Origin: Chara braunii
Taxonomy: Eukaryota > Streptophyta > Charophyceae > Charales > Characeae
Length of the DNA stretch: 48,280 bases
Direction of reading: 5' to 3'
NCBI GenBank assembly: GCA_003427395.1
Contig: BFEA01000185.1
Location: 2,247,026 to 2,295,305 of the forward strand
Part shown: piece after piece, positions 23,144-33,900 of the stretch
How the letters are laid out: each line of letters starts with the position of its first letter
How positions within the stretch are numbered: position 1 is the first letter of the stretch
Translations under genes and position numbers: made by a program
Notes under the pieces: model-generated
Databases searched by the model: none
The model's input: only the letters and a program-made list of their open reading frames with translations
What the model was told of the DNA's origin: nothing

Positions 23144-23457
23144 TCGCGCCCCATTTTTTGCGGCTCTCACCCAAGATCCGGAATGGCCGGAAAGTGGACA
23201 AGCCGCAAGCGGGTTTGGTTTTGTTTCTTTGTTTTTTTTTTTGAACCGTTGGGGAGGGGGGGGGTTTGTGGCCACCATTTTCCAAATGCAGCCGTGTAAT
23301 GGACTGCTTGCGATTCGGAGCGAAGCAGTTGTGCAGCATGCCGAACGTTCATGGAATCTTGCAGCTCTGCCATCGCCTGGAGAGGCACGCGGCACGTGGA
23401 CGAGCGTTGGGGGCGGGAGCAGCTGTGCAGCGACCAGCGTGTGGAGAGGCGCGTGGA

Positions 23458-23461
<4 letters not shown>

Positions 23462-23528
<67 letters not shown>

Positions 23529-24117
23529 NNNNNNNNNNNNNNNNNNNNNNNNNNNNNNNNNNNNNNNNNNNNNNNNNNNNNNNNNNNNNNNNNNNNNNNN
23601 NNNNNNNNNNNNNNNNNNNNNNNNNNNNNNNNNNNNNNNNNNNNNNNNNNNNNNNNNNNNNNNNNNNNNNNNNNNNNNNNNNNNNNNNNNNNNNNNNNNN
23701 NNNNNNNNNNNNNNNNNNNNNNNNNNNNNNNNNNNNNNNNNNNNNNNNNNNNNNNNNNNNNNNNNNNNNNNNNNNNNNNNNNNNNNNNNNNNNNNNNNNN
23801 NNNNNNNNNNNNNNNNNNNNNNNNNNNNNNNNNNNNNNNNNNNNNNNNNNNNNNNNNNNNNNNNNNNNNNNNNNNNNNNNNNNNNNNNNNNNNNNNNNNN
23901 NNNNNNNNNNNNNNNNNNNNNNNNNNNNNNNNNNNNNNNNNNNNNNNNNNNNNNNNNNNNNNNNNNNNNNNNNNNNNNNNNNNNNNNNNNNNNNNNNNNN
24001 NNNNNNNNNNNNNNNNNNNNNNNNNNNNNNNNNNNNNNNNNNNNNNNNNNNNNNNNNNNNNNNNNNNNNNNNNNNNNNNNNNNNNNNNNNNNNNNNNNNN
24101 NNNNNNNNNNNNNNNNN
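23462..24117. other. (CT)n tract running into a 589-bp gap
   Basis: CT repeat 23462-23528, then Ns 23529-24117. Open frames spanning this region are artefacts of repeat and Ns. Confidence 0.97.
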
Positions 24118-24400
24118 CCTCCTCCCCTCTCCGTTCCTGTCCTCCTCCCCTCTCTGTCCCAGTCCTCCTCCCCTCCTCCCCTCCTCCCCGTCGTCCTCCT
24201 CCTCTCCTCCCCTCCTCCCCATCGTCATCCTCCTCCCCTCCTCCACATTGTCCTTTTCTGTCTCCTTCTACTCCTCCTCCTTCTCCTCCTCCTCTTCGTC
24301 AACTCCACTCTCCTTTGTTGTTCTCCGCCTCCTCTCCTTCTCCGCCACCACGTCTGCTCCCCCTCCTCCTCCTTTTTTTTTTTTTTTTTTTCTCTTTAAA
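24118..24400. repeat. CCTCCT-rich low-complexity DNA
   Basis: Pyrimidine-only tract (CCTCCTCCCC and variants) ending in a T run at 24371-24390. Confidence 0.9.
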
Positions 24401-26010
24401 ACTTTGAACCATTTTTTGATTTATGCGTGTAATCCTTGCGCAGGGGTCTACATCCTCCTTCCCTCCTCCGTTCATCCTCCTCTTCCAAAAATTTTAAGAG
24501 AGATATCTAATTGCGACGACGAGATTTATACCATGCATGTGTGCACGAAGAGTGCAAGATTGCAGGGATTGGAAAGAGGAGAAGGGACGGCAGTGCCTGC
24601 AGTCTGCATGGCCAAACCGCGGCGTGGGCGACGTAGCCACACTCCACGCATCGATCTGATCATGCAGCGCGCCGCCCAATCAGGCGTAGCAAGGAAAAAG
24701 AAGAAGGCGGGAAGAAGGCGAAAGAAGAAAGATATAGTTACAATGGCGCCCGCCCAAAAATTACAGTTGCATGCAAGATTAAGGTGCCGTCTAGTCAGAA
24801 CTTCGTTCCCGCCGCAAGAAGATGCGCGCAAGAAAGAGGCGCCGCGCGGCAAGAAATTCAAAAAGTCCTAAATTTCTATTTGAACTTCAAAATTGCAACA
24901 GAAAAATTCAGACCAGACGGAAGAAAAACAAAAAGAAATCAAAATTCCGAGAGCCCTCGGGGGCTCGTCATTAGTTGAAAGGAAAATTTAAAAAGAAAAC
25001 CGGAAGGCTCCCGCGCGATTATCGCGCCAAAAATCTCAGTTCTCCCTTTTACTCTCAGCAGGGCAAGAACGAACCATTGCCAACCGATATTGATCGCGCC
25101 CAATGGGGCGCGCACACTCAACCGTCTTCCCTGGGCCTGTCCCATCACCGTCGAAGGGGAAGAAGCGAAGCGAAGGAAAAGAAAGAAGCGAGGACGCCGA
25201 CGCAATTTAGCCGCTGATCCCAATCCCTGTAATTTGCCCAACCCTCCCATCTCAGGACCTCTCATTGTCATCGCGCAGAAAGTCACGCGGCACGGAAAGT
25301 GGTTCGTCACAGGTCGGTGAAGTGCCGGGGTACCCAACGGTGACGTGGGGGAGGCCTGAGTAGTTCGAAAACGAACTACTCAGATCTCCCCCCAAAACTT
25401 TTACCGGCCCTCCGCGCGGCCCGAAAAACATTTTCGCGCCCACAGAGGCAATTTCCGCTGGTACCCCTCCGGGCCTCCCAACCCCCCCAGTACTTTTTTT
25501 GTTTTTTCCATGACCCCTGTTTTGGTCGATGCGCCACATGCCGTGCGCGCGCCGGCTGCGCTCTGCGCTCTGCGCCGCACGTGCCGCGACGTCGTGCACG
25601 GCATGCGCCGCAAGTATGTTCTCAACCCCTTGATATTACCCTGCTAGCAAGGTCGGGGTTGTAACCAAACTTAGCTGCCAGTCTTGCCCCTTGACTTTAA
25701 TAGTGACTGGGAGATTAGTGGTTAAACCACCAGTTCGGTCGAAGCTAAGTAAACTTCTTACCAGTGTAAACATTTAACCACCACTACCTTTGGCCGACAT
25801 TTTTTGGAGGAAACGCCGTGCACGCCCAAAAAGACGACTCGGCGCAGGCCTTCTCTTGGCTGGTGCTGCCGGCCATTTTGCTCCTGTTGCACAACCCTCG
25901 AAATTCTCACCGCGTCAACGGTCACATCGGGAAAAATGGTTGGGCGAGGATACTGCTTTGACTAACAGGAGCAAAGGGCGGTAGTGGGGGCTTGTGTGAA
26001 ATGTTGAGAA
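24401..26010. other. no gene recognised
   Basis: GC-rich in 25080-25620. It contains the long hairpin at 25346-25392 and TTAAACCACC-type motifs near 25722 and 25771 that resemble ends of the TTAA elements. No protein of recognisable type is seen. Confidence 0.4.
25346..25392. repeat. long perfect-core hairpin
   Basis: CTGAGTAGTTCG and CGAACTACTCAG flank a 4-base AAAA loop (25356-25383). Outer GGGGGAG/CTCCCCC arms extend the stem to about 19 bp with a 2-base mismatch. Confidence 0.85.
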
Positions 26011-26011
26011 C

Positions 26012-26755
26012 CCCAACATTGATGATTTTTTTTGTTTCTGGCAGATAAATGACTGGCTAATAGACAGGACGTCACTGGAACAAAGAGTGAAAGCGCTCCC
26101 CTGGTGTAAATTTTGTAAATCTGCGTTTCCTTCCAAATTGATCCCAGAAACAATCGAGCATATATTCTTACAGTGTCCTGGGGCAATCTGGCTATGGAGA
26201 TGGTGGGATCGTATTTGGTCTAATTTGGAAACAGAAGTTCAGTGGCCGTGGGACTGGAGGGCCATCCTTCTTGAAACCTGGTCCTTTGAAGGTATTGATG
26301 AATTCTCAGAAAACTTGTATCATTCGGGAAGGAGAGCGATAATATGGGCAATATGGTTAAGAAGATGTACGTATGAAATGGAAGGGGTTAGGCTTGATGG
26401 CCCAGAATTCACTGACACGATGAAACAACAAGTACAAACGGACATCAATATAAGATGGGAACAAGTAAAAGAAAAAATACAATTTTTATCCTCACAAAAA
26501 GAGATCTTTCAACGTATTCAACGTTTCAACCAATGCTGGCTAGGAGGAACCCAGGGAGGGAAGATGGGGAAGGTTGAATGGGAAGGGGCAAGGAGAAATG
26601 AAGAAGAAAATCTGAGTCAGGACTATAAGCTTGTTTTCAATGATTGGACTATGATTGACTCAGCCATTCCGTTACGGCCATTATCGGATTTTCCAGATCC
26701 CTTTTCTCCTTCGGCTCTAAGTCTAGTCTCAAGGGCTTGGTTTGGGTATGAATGA
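26012..26755 (+). pseudogene. LINE ORF2 C-terminal fragment (zf-RVT)
   Basis: The frame enters as FWQINDWLIDRTSLEQRV. It carries the zinc-binding C-terminal domain typical after LINE reverse transcriptases: WCKFC, then ETIEHIFLQCP, giving C-x2-C and H-x4-C. Next comes WLWRWWDRIWSNLE, then a helical region with IIWAIWLRRCTYEMEG and a tail DPFSPSALSLVSRAWFGYE before the stop. The frame is open throughout, so this copy may be fairly young, but the catalytic part is absent. Confidence 0.85.
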
Positions 26756-26998
26756 AGTTGAAAGGTAGATGGAGATGGTATCAATGATTTCTCATGTTTT
26801 AGGACTAATAGATGAGAAGGGAGTCGTGCTAGAATGACATTGTTAGATAAAATGGCGCCCTATTGGGGTGAAGAGGCACAACTCATCTAAACTTTATGAT
26901 TCAGGCATACCATTCCTTTGTATCATTCATGTACTTATGGGACGCTGGACCCGGTTTCCAGCAGGTGTTGCTCCCCACCAATAGATGGAGCCTTTATG

Positions 26999-27051
<53 letters not shown>
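26012..27051 (+). mobile_element. 5'-truncated LINE copy with poly(A) tail
   Basis: Only the C-terminal part of ORF2 and the 3' untranslated region are present, ending in a 50-base A run (27002-27051). Just before the tail is the recurrent hairpin motif GCTGGACCCGGTTTCCAGC. Truncation at the 5' end is typical of LINE insertion. Confidence 0.85.
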
Positions 27052-27056
<5 letters not shown>

Positions 27057-27142
27057 TATCTTCCTTTGGTGACTCTGAGCTGGGGACGAAAAACAAGAAA
27101 TTAGCAAAACTGGCTTCAAATTGGTGGCTTTTGCCCATGAAA

Positions 27143-27556
27143 GGGCCTAGCTCAGTTGGTAAGGCACACAAGTGGCATTCAACAGGTCTTGAGCTCAATC
27201 CCTTCTGGCCCCATGTACCGTCCTGGGCATGCTTCGCACCCGCCACCTAGAGATAGCCCGCTGGTTCCCCCAAGCGGCATTAAGCAGAGACTCCTAATAT
27301 TTGTAGGCGGAGGGAACCGGAGGGAAGGCACAGCCATTGGCCCATCAAAGAAGCTCAGTCCTGATGCCACCAGGTGAACCCTGGCCGGTATCTCCCGCCT
27401 GGAGGGCATAGCCCCTGCATGTCCCCTCGTTGGAGGCATGAACATCAAGTGGAACTCGAGCTGGCTGCTTCGCAGCTCCCTGTAAGACAATAATGACAAT
27501 AGAAAGGCTTGAAAAGCCTCCCTGTCCGATTCAATAGGTGACTGAATTGAATGGGC

Positions 27557-27589
<33 letters not shown>
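27143..27589 (+). mobile_element. tRNA-headed SINE with poly(A) tail
   Basis: The head 27143-27213 folds like a tRNA. The acceptor GGGCC pairs with GGCCC before CA, the A box is TAGCTCAGTTGG, and a B-box-like GGTCTTGAGCTCAATCCC follows. The tRNA-unrelated body ends in an A run (27561-27589). The flanks GCTTTTGCCCA (27128-27138) and GCTTTGTGCCCA after the tail look like a target-site duplication differing by one indel, which indicates LINE-mediated insertion. Confidence 0.72.
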
Positions 27590-27592
<3 letters not shown>

Positions 27593-27711
27593 TTGTGCCC
27601 AGACTGAATGCATATTACAATCCAAGTCAGTGTGACCTGGCAGGAGTGACGTTTCAGGCTGGTTTGTGAACTCAGGATCGTCCGAACCCGTGGTTTAACC
27701 CTGTTTCAAGC

Positions 27712-27749
27712 CTGTCTCTTATACACATCTAGATGTGTATAAGAGACAG
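27712..27749. other. Nextera mate-pair junction adapter (assembly artefact)
   Basis: The same 38-bp tail-to-tail Tn5 mosaic end as at 21519, starting CTGTCTCTTATACACATCT. It marks a false join or an untrimmed read inside the contig. Confidence 0.98.
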
Positions 27750-27852
27750 AGTAGAGTGCATAATTGAAAAATGTCCACAAAAAAAAAAAAAAAAAAAAAG
27801 AAGGGGAATTTATAGGGGATCCTGACCACAGTCTGAAACGTCAGTGGACAGC

Positions 27853-28205
27853 TCAGCCACCAGGAAAAAACCCTTCGGTTGGCATCGTTTCAAACTTCAA
27901 AGTGACATAAAGGCTTCGTGGCGACGCTGGGAAGAGGCTGGTGGCAGCCCCGAGGGAAAGTAGGTTGCTCCGGAACATGGACTCGTATGGCCATATGCCC
28001 AACAATTTCTGCATTATAAAGATGTGTTTAAGGGACGCTGGACCCGATTTCCAGCAGGTGCTGCTCCCCCCACCAATAGATGGAGCCTCCCCGACGGTGC
28101 TAGGTGTGTCTGCTCTTATCAGCACACCTAGCATCCGGCCGGGTTGTTCATAAACAAAACAAAACAAAACAAAAAAAAAACAAAAAAAAAAAAAAAAAAA
28201 AAAGA
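27853..28205 (+). repeat. LINE 3' end fragment with poly(A)
   Basis: GGGACGCTGGACCCG at 28033, then ATTTCCAGCAGGTGCTGCTC, CACCAATAGATGGAGCC and a run of A interrupted by C (28150-28203). It matches the 3' end of the LINE at 26012-27051. No coding part remains. Confidence 0.7.
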
Positions 28206-28656
28206 GCTGGTGGCACCACACAAATTTGGAGCTCTTTGGGCTTGACAAAAACCTCTTTCGAAAAACAAGGCTGGGATCCACTGGTGGTTTAATTCGTTGT
28301 TTTTTAAACCCCTGCGCTAGGCGCAGGGGGTAGGTGGCCCATGGGAGGGCAAAACAGAATTTGGAGTTTTTAACGCTCTGGCGATTTTCTGCACTCATCT
28401 CCTTGATGTAGCGTACAATGTCATGCGCTTGTATAAAGGAAAACAATAGAAAAATAAAAAAGGCGACATGCCTGTCCAAGCATTTCAACCAAGCATTTCA
28501 ACCACAAATGCGGCTCAAATGGCTGCCATGGCCCGACGCTCACGAAGGTCCGGCAACCCACAGGGGCCGAGAGAAAAAAGTGTTGGGAACATGAAAAAAT
28601 GGAGCCTTATGGAGGTACTGGCATATTATAAAGGGGTAGACTAAGTCCCTAACATC

Positions 28657-28770
28657 ACCGTCTTCACCCGAATAGAACGCCCAGTCATTATAGCTATGTT
28701 AGGTGTAACTTTCGGTCTAAATACATACAGCTATAATCATGACCGGGCGTTCTATTCGGGTGAAGATGGT
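28657..28770. repeat. Tc1/mariner-type MITE, GTCTTC-CGAATA family, copy 1
   Basis: Near-perfect inverted arms of about 40 bp (ACCGTCTTCACCCGAATAGA and its reverse complement with a few mismatches) around a short AT-rich centre. It shares ATTATAGCT and CGAATA-AACG with the copy at 46590-46694. The right flank is TA; the left TA is mutated to TC. Confidence 0.8.
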
Positions 28771-29136
28771 AGGTTTGTATGAACTCTTACCCATCTAGTA
28801 ACATTATGGTTATATGGAGTTGTATCCATCTTTACGATGCGAACGGGGACCTGTTCAGCATTGAGCCACATGATGACGCCCCTCACATCACTTTTTTTTA
28901 TTGGTCTGATTACGGAGAGGACTCGAACACTGTACGTGTTTATTAGCTGACGGTAATCTCTGTGTGTGTAACATGCAGCCACATGGGCTGGAGCTGTAGT
29001 TTTGCACCTAGCCATAGAATCTGGGACATGGAAAGTCATTCCAGACGGTAGATCCAGCAGAGTTGGGGGGCCAATCATCCGTGATCATGAGGCCCCTTTC
29101 CCCTGGGATCACGTCCGACTCGTTGATCTTTTCTGT

Positions 29137-29141
<5 letters not shown>

Positions 29142-29222
<81 letters not shown>

Positions 29223-29232
29223 NGGGGGGGGG

Positions 29233-29283
<51 letters not shown>
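29142..29283. other. poly(T)/N/poly(G) assembly noise
   Basis: T run, one N at 29223, ten G, another T run. Such a structure is more likely a badly resolved homopolymer than real DNA. Confidence 0.85.
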
Positions 29284-29455
29284 CCAGCGGGGGGATCTCA
29301 TGAACAATTTTGGATACCCCTCAGGACTTTTTGAGCTCCTGAACTGTGCATCGGCAGCTGTACGTGTGTGCACGGCAGCCACAGGGCTGGGTGGGTGGCA
29401 GCCTTGATTGATGAGGCCAGTCAGTTCTTTTTTTTGGGGGGGGCTAACTTCAGTA

Positions 29456-29620
29456 GAGTCACAAAAACGAGTTGCAATTGCACTACGGGCCAAGATACAG
29501 TTTGCAATTGCACTTCGGGGACCCTTCCTGGCCCCAAAGCTGGGTTGTATACATTGCCCGAACTGGAATTTGAAACTGTATGTCGGCCCATAGTGCAATT
29601 ATAGCTAATTTTTGTGACTC
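29456..29620. repeat. 165-bp MITE with GAGTCACAAAAA ends
   Basis: The left arm GAGTCACAAAAACGAG then TTGCAATTGCACTACGGGCC is matched by the inverted right arm (GGCCCATAGTGCAATTATAG up to TTTTTGTGACTC). Extra part-copies of the right arm follow at 29637-29670. No target duplication is seen. Confidence 0.65.
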
Positions 29621-29734
29621 CCGCCGAGTTTTCCCTTTTGTGACTCCCGCATAGTGCAGTTATAACTCACCTTTGAACTGGCTGGCCTCCTCATGTAAAA
29701 TGAAGGGTTATAACTCATCTGATTTTCATTTGAT

Positions 29735-29812
29735 TCTAGTGGAATTCGAACCCGGGCCCTTATTTTAATTAACAGTGTGTGTGTCTACCAACTGAGCTAA
29801 GCACGTTGGTTA
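29735..29812 (-). repeat. tRNA-like sequence, SINE head or tRNA pseudogene
   Basis: The minus strand has an A box TTAGCTCAGTTGGTAGA and a B box GGGTTCGAATTCC about 30 bases later. The D-stem (GCTC with GACA) and T-stem (CCGGG with TTCCA) do not pair properly, so this is not a functional tRNA gene. Confidence 0.65.
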
Positions 29813-29940
29813 CGGTCCAGGATTTTTTTTCTTTTTTTCTTTTTTTTTGACCGTCCAGGATTTTCAAGTAAAGGCGGCGTTAACCCTACGGCGCCTCTCC
29901 CCCCCCCAGCTTACCCCCCCCCCCCCAAAGCCCTAACTTA

Positions 29941-30106
29941 GGGCCTCGCCGCACCACTGTCGAAACGAGAAAAGTACGAGCGGATCTTCACAGGATAGTG
30001 ATCGGATGCACCTTTTACTATTCATAGTAATGGATGCATCTGGCCATTGATTGCAGGAACATGCAGTCGTACCTTTTTCGTTTGGACAGTGGTGTGGCGA
30101 GGGCCC
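29941..30106. repeat. PIF/Harbinger-type MITE, GGGCC(C)TCGCC ends, copy 1
   Basis: Left GGGCCTCGCCGCACCACTGT and, from the right, GGGCCCTCGCCACACCACTG. The inverted arms reach about 45 bp with few mismatches. Flanking TTA is duplicated (29938-29940, 30107-30109), as expected for PIF/Harbinger. Confidence 0.85.
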
Positions 30107-30772
30107 TTATATGGTACAGAAAAGGAAAATCTCTGACCACACGAGTATTTGTGTTCTTTCGCTGAGTCACGTGGCCATGCTGGGCGACGTGGCGGGCTGG
30201 CCACGTCGTTAGAGGCCGCACTTCCTCTTTTTTTTTTTTCTTTTTTTTTTCCTTTTATTTTTTTTTTCTTTTTTTTTAACGTAAAGCTGCCTTCTCCTCA
30301 TTGGGTGACAGCCATATATTTTCTCTCACCTCACATATCTTTCTTTTAACTGGTGTTCTGTCATGTCATGGAACATATCTTTCTTTTCACTGCCTTCCAC
30401 TACTCCTAAGGCTATACAGGGGACCCCTGCACGCATAGGTTTCTACCTCTCTTCGGTGAAGGGAGGTTACCTCTCTCGGTGGTGGAGAGGGGTAATGGCA
30501 TGTTTGCCGCTTTGCCCTAGCGTTTTAGGGTGCAGGGTTGGGGCCGCCGGTGAGGGCCCGGCTAACACAAGGACCGAGCATTTGCCTGTAATTGTGCCTC
30601 CCTTTTCATCTTCCCCCACCCCCATTGAGTAACAACAGTAGTGTCTAAAGCCAACTCACTCCCACACACCACTCGCAACCCACTCACACACACACTCACA
30701 CACACACTCACACCCCTGTTGGCTGAAGACCTCACTGATACCGACTGGGAGGATCCAGTTGCGTGGTATTAA

Positions 30773-30915
30773 ACCACCAGTACTTGGGCACTGCGCGCCG
30801 CGCCGGCCGCCCAAATCTCGAAGCAGCGCGGGCTGTCGATTGCATTTATCGACGGCCCGACAGCCGCGGAAATCGCATAGCGTTAACGCTTAGGGGTTGC
30901 CCAAGTACTGGTGGT
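30773..30915. repeat. TTAA-flanked MITE (piggyBac-like)
   Basis: Perfect 18-bp terminal inverted repeats ACCACCAGTACTTGGGCA. TTAA lies on both sides (30769-30772, 30916-30919). The length is 143 bp, GC-rich inside, with an inner palindrome around GGGCTGTCGAT. TTAA duplication is the piggyBac signature; the family assignment is inference. Confidence 0.85.
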
Positions 30916-30947
30916 TTAAAGGACAACCTGGATTGCTGAAAAAAGCT

Positions 30948-30978
<31 letters not shown>

Positions 30979-31011
30979 CAAACAAAGCCCAGGTTGTTGT
31001 AGAGGTGGGAT

Positions 31012-31270
31012 ACCATCTGTTCTCAAGATCGTTCCAAATATCAGCTATCCTTAGTAAGTTAGTACTCCTCTCTCAAGCCAACTGCGTCCGAGGCTAGCAT
31101 TTGCTGAGTCTGCTGCAAACCAGCTGTTGTCGGGTTTCCTGATAGACGGGTTTTCAAACAGAGGTTGCAACAGAATTTCGGCTTTTGTAGCTGGCTGTAG
31201 CCACAAATTGGCTGTACCTTTTTCCAGGCTCGTACAATAGATATTTGGAACGATCTTGAGAACAGATGGT
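31012..31270. repeat. 31-bp inverted repeat from head-to-head LINE pieces
   Basis: 31012-31042 and 31240-31270 are exact reverse complements (core GATATTTGGAACGATCTTGA). Both encode the LINE segment DIWNDLENRW, one copy on each strand. The minus-strand piece runs about 31240-31015 (KAEILLQPLFENPSI, SWLERGVLT); the plus-strand piece begins at 31240. Confidence 0.9.
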
Positions 31271-31433
31271 TGCTGCCATCGGAACTTCGAACCCAACTGG
31301 GGGCGGTGCGGCACGTCCAAGAACGTAGGGAGGACCTTTTTTTTTTTTTTTTCCTTTTTTTTCCAAACAAGACTGTGCAGGTAGTACTAGTTGAGGTGAT
31401 ACAGATCTCCCCAACTAGTATACCTTATGCATA

Positions 31434-33284
31434 AGAACCTTATTAACGCGATACCGGATCAATGGAAATTTCTCTTAAGTCCGGAAGGGGTAGACCCTCC
31501 CGGGACTTGGTATATTAGCCAGGATCCAACCATCATAAATTCTTTCTGGAAACTGGAGCATATCGACTGTGACGGAAAGAGATCCTTTTAACTCTGGACT
31601 GGGGTACAAAGAGACCACCCTAGTCAGTTGGTGCTACAAGTAGATGCTACTCACCCCCCCTTTCACTCCAGGCCTGACCCAAATCCTGGTGTGGGAACTC
31701 TGTGATGAGGATGGAAATTGGACTTGTAATGTATGTGCATATGGTCTCCCAATCTCTAGCCTCCGTTTAGATCCTAAACTGTGGGGCTGGAAAGGGGAAG
31801 GCCCAAAAGGGGAAGTTCTCCCCCTCTCATCGTACTCTGCAAACTTGGGATATAAGCTTCAGACCCTTGCCCGTACTCCTCTTAATGTAGCCACGGCTAG
31901 ATGGTGTCAGGTTCTGGATTGTGATTATCTCACAGTCGAGAAAGCCTTGACCCGCTGCTGGGGACAACCGGCTAAGGCTCCAAACCCAAGACTGGCAGTC
32001 AACCTATGGCTGCTTTCCTTATTGGCCACACCTTCGACAGTAAACCTAGTGCAACGTGGAAATGACTTGCGAAAGATGTAGCTGGGCATATGAATCTACC
32101 ACTCATATGTGGTATTATTATCCAGCCTCGAAGCGGGTTTGGGACTGGTGGCAGAATTTCTGGCCCAAACTTACTGATAACTGTCTGGACTGGAATCGAA
32201 TCTGGGTACTTTATTTGGAAGGACAGAACGAACATATACCGCATCAGAGTTCTGGACAATGGCAAAGGACGAAGTGCCTACCGCCCAACAACCCCGATTG
32301 AGGATCTTCCCTTCGACCTTGACGAATGGCATTGGTCCCAGGGAGCCACGACTAGACAAGGGCCGACAAAACAACTAACACTTAACGATCTAAAAACCAA
32401 ATCAGCCTATCGTATGCTCCGTCCCAAACGAAGACTACGGGAGACGGTTGAGGACAGGTGGCATCGACATCTTAACGTAGACCGAGACTCGCTCAAGCCT
32501 ATCCGTTGGTTCACTCAACTCAGGAATAGACCCGCTAAGATCTCGGTCTTTCAGTGGCAAATAGCACACCGATACCTGCCAACAAACGACTGGTTGATAG
32601 ATCATACCCGGTTGGGGCAGCAAGGTCGAGCGGTACCCTGGTGCCATAGTTGTCTCTTGGGCTACCCAGGGAGGAAAAGGGCCGAAACAATTGAACATAT
32701 CTTCCTCCAATGCCCGACTTCGGTTTTGCTCTGGAGGGTTTGGGACAGGATCAGGCGACACATTGTCCCCGGTACAGAATGACCATGGGAGTGGAGGGCT
32801 ATATTACAAGGGTGACACATTCGAGGAGAACATGTTTCATTTGGGCAGGCGGACGGTCATGTGGGCCATCTGGTGGAAACGTTGCATTTTGGAAATGGAA
32901 GGGGCACGTGTTGAAGAAGGAGAAGTCACAGAACAGTTACGCCTATTAGTCCAACATGAAATTGTTGCCCAGTGGAAGGCGACCAGAGACAAACTTGACC
33001 ACATGAATTCCTGGTCTGACATCAACAGGATCATCTCCCGATTCAGTCATGACTGGTTGGGAGGGGAAAGAAAAGGATGGGTTGCGGAGGTAAGATGGTT
33101 TGAGAATTGCCAGCAGGGGGGACAACCACAAGAAGAACACCGGACGGAGATAGCAAGAGATTATCAGTTGATCTTCCATGAGTGGACAAACCTCGATCCC
33201 GGCGAGAGGTTACGCCCGGCCCAAGAATTCGCAGACCCCTTCCCCCCCCACCCACTGGCACTGGAAGAGGTCCTCCCCCCATGA
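31434..33284 (+). pseudogene. LINE ORF2 C-terminal fragment
   Basis: Recognisable stretches in order are DQWKFLLSPEGVDPPGTWYI, CNVCAYGLPISSLRLDP, NPRLAVNLWLLSLLATPSTV, SVFQWQIAHRYLPTNDWLID and the zinc-binding WCHSC with ETIEHIFLQCP. VMWAIWWKRCILEMEG and a tail PFPPHPLALEEV follow. Frameshifts occur near 32081-32090 and 32760-32790, plus a stop near 31590. The middle is a homologue of the LINE fragment at 26012. Only C-terminal functions (RNA or target binding) would be encoded. Confidence 0.85.
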
Positions 33285-33534
33285 CCACAGCGACCCGGTC
33301 CGGTGGAACCGGCCCGGCTCAATTATCTTCACCCTGATTTTCGTTCTACTGTCTGGCTACTTGATTTTGCCCCCTTCTTCTGTGGTCCCCTACTGCCTCC
33401 TTTTGTTCCTTCGGTTCCTTCTCTGGTTGTCTATCTATGTTTATCCCTGTTCATCTCTGTTCACCTCTGTCTATTCTGTCGATTCTGTCCCTTCCAATAC
33501 AAGTCCAGAAGGACAGCAGCAGATGAATACACTG

Positions 33535-33900
33535 CAGACAGCAGCAGACGGATACACTGCAGGATTGGCTGGATGAACAGGTTCCGGGTTCCAGCATTGG
33601 CATGGTACTATTTGTTTCAGCTTTTTCGGTTACAAGCTCAGTCGAATGGTCAGCAGAGGGACCGCAGCAGATGGATACACTGCCGGAGTGGATGGATGAA
33701 CAGTACTGATAGGGGTCCAACATTGGCAATGTACTATCTGTCCCAACCTTTTTGATAGTTTCAAACATAAAGAGGCGCCAGATTGGTTGGATGAACAACA
33801 CAAATATGGGACGCTGGACCCGGTTTCCAGCATTGGCAATGTACTGTCCACCCCAACTTTTTCTGTTAAAAAAAAAATTCATGCTATTGCAGAGTACAAT
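33535..33900 (+). repeat. degenerate ~120-bp tandem units in LINE 3' region
   Basis: Three units start near 33540, 33653 and 33779. Each contains GGNTGGATGAACA, then GGNTCCAGCATTGGC-type and TGTACTATCTGTCCCA-type blocks. Confidence 0.7.

Noticed and set aside
23064-24871. Very long open frames with Leu-Ser or Glu-Arg repeats
   Set aside because: They come from the CT microsatellite and read through 589 Ns; not proteins.
29735-29812. Functional tRNA gene
   Set aside because: A and B boxes are present but the D- and T-stems do not pair.
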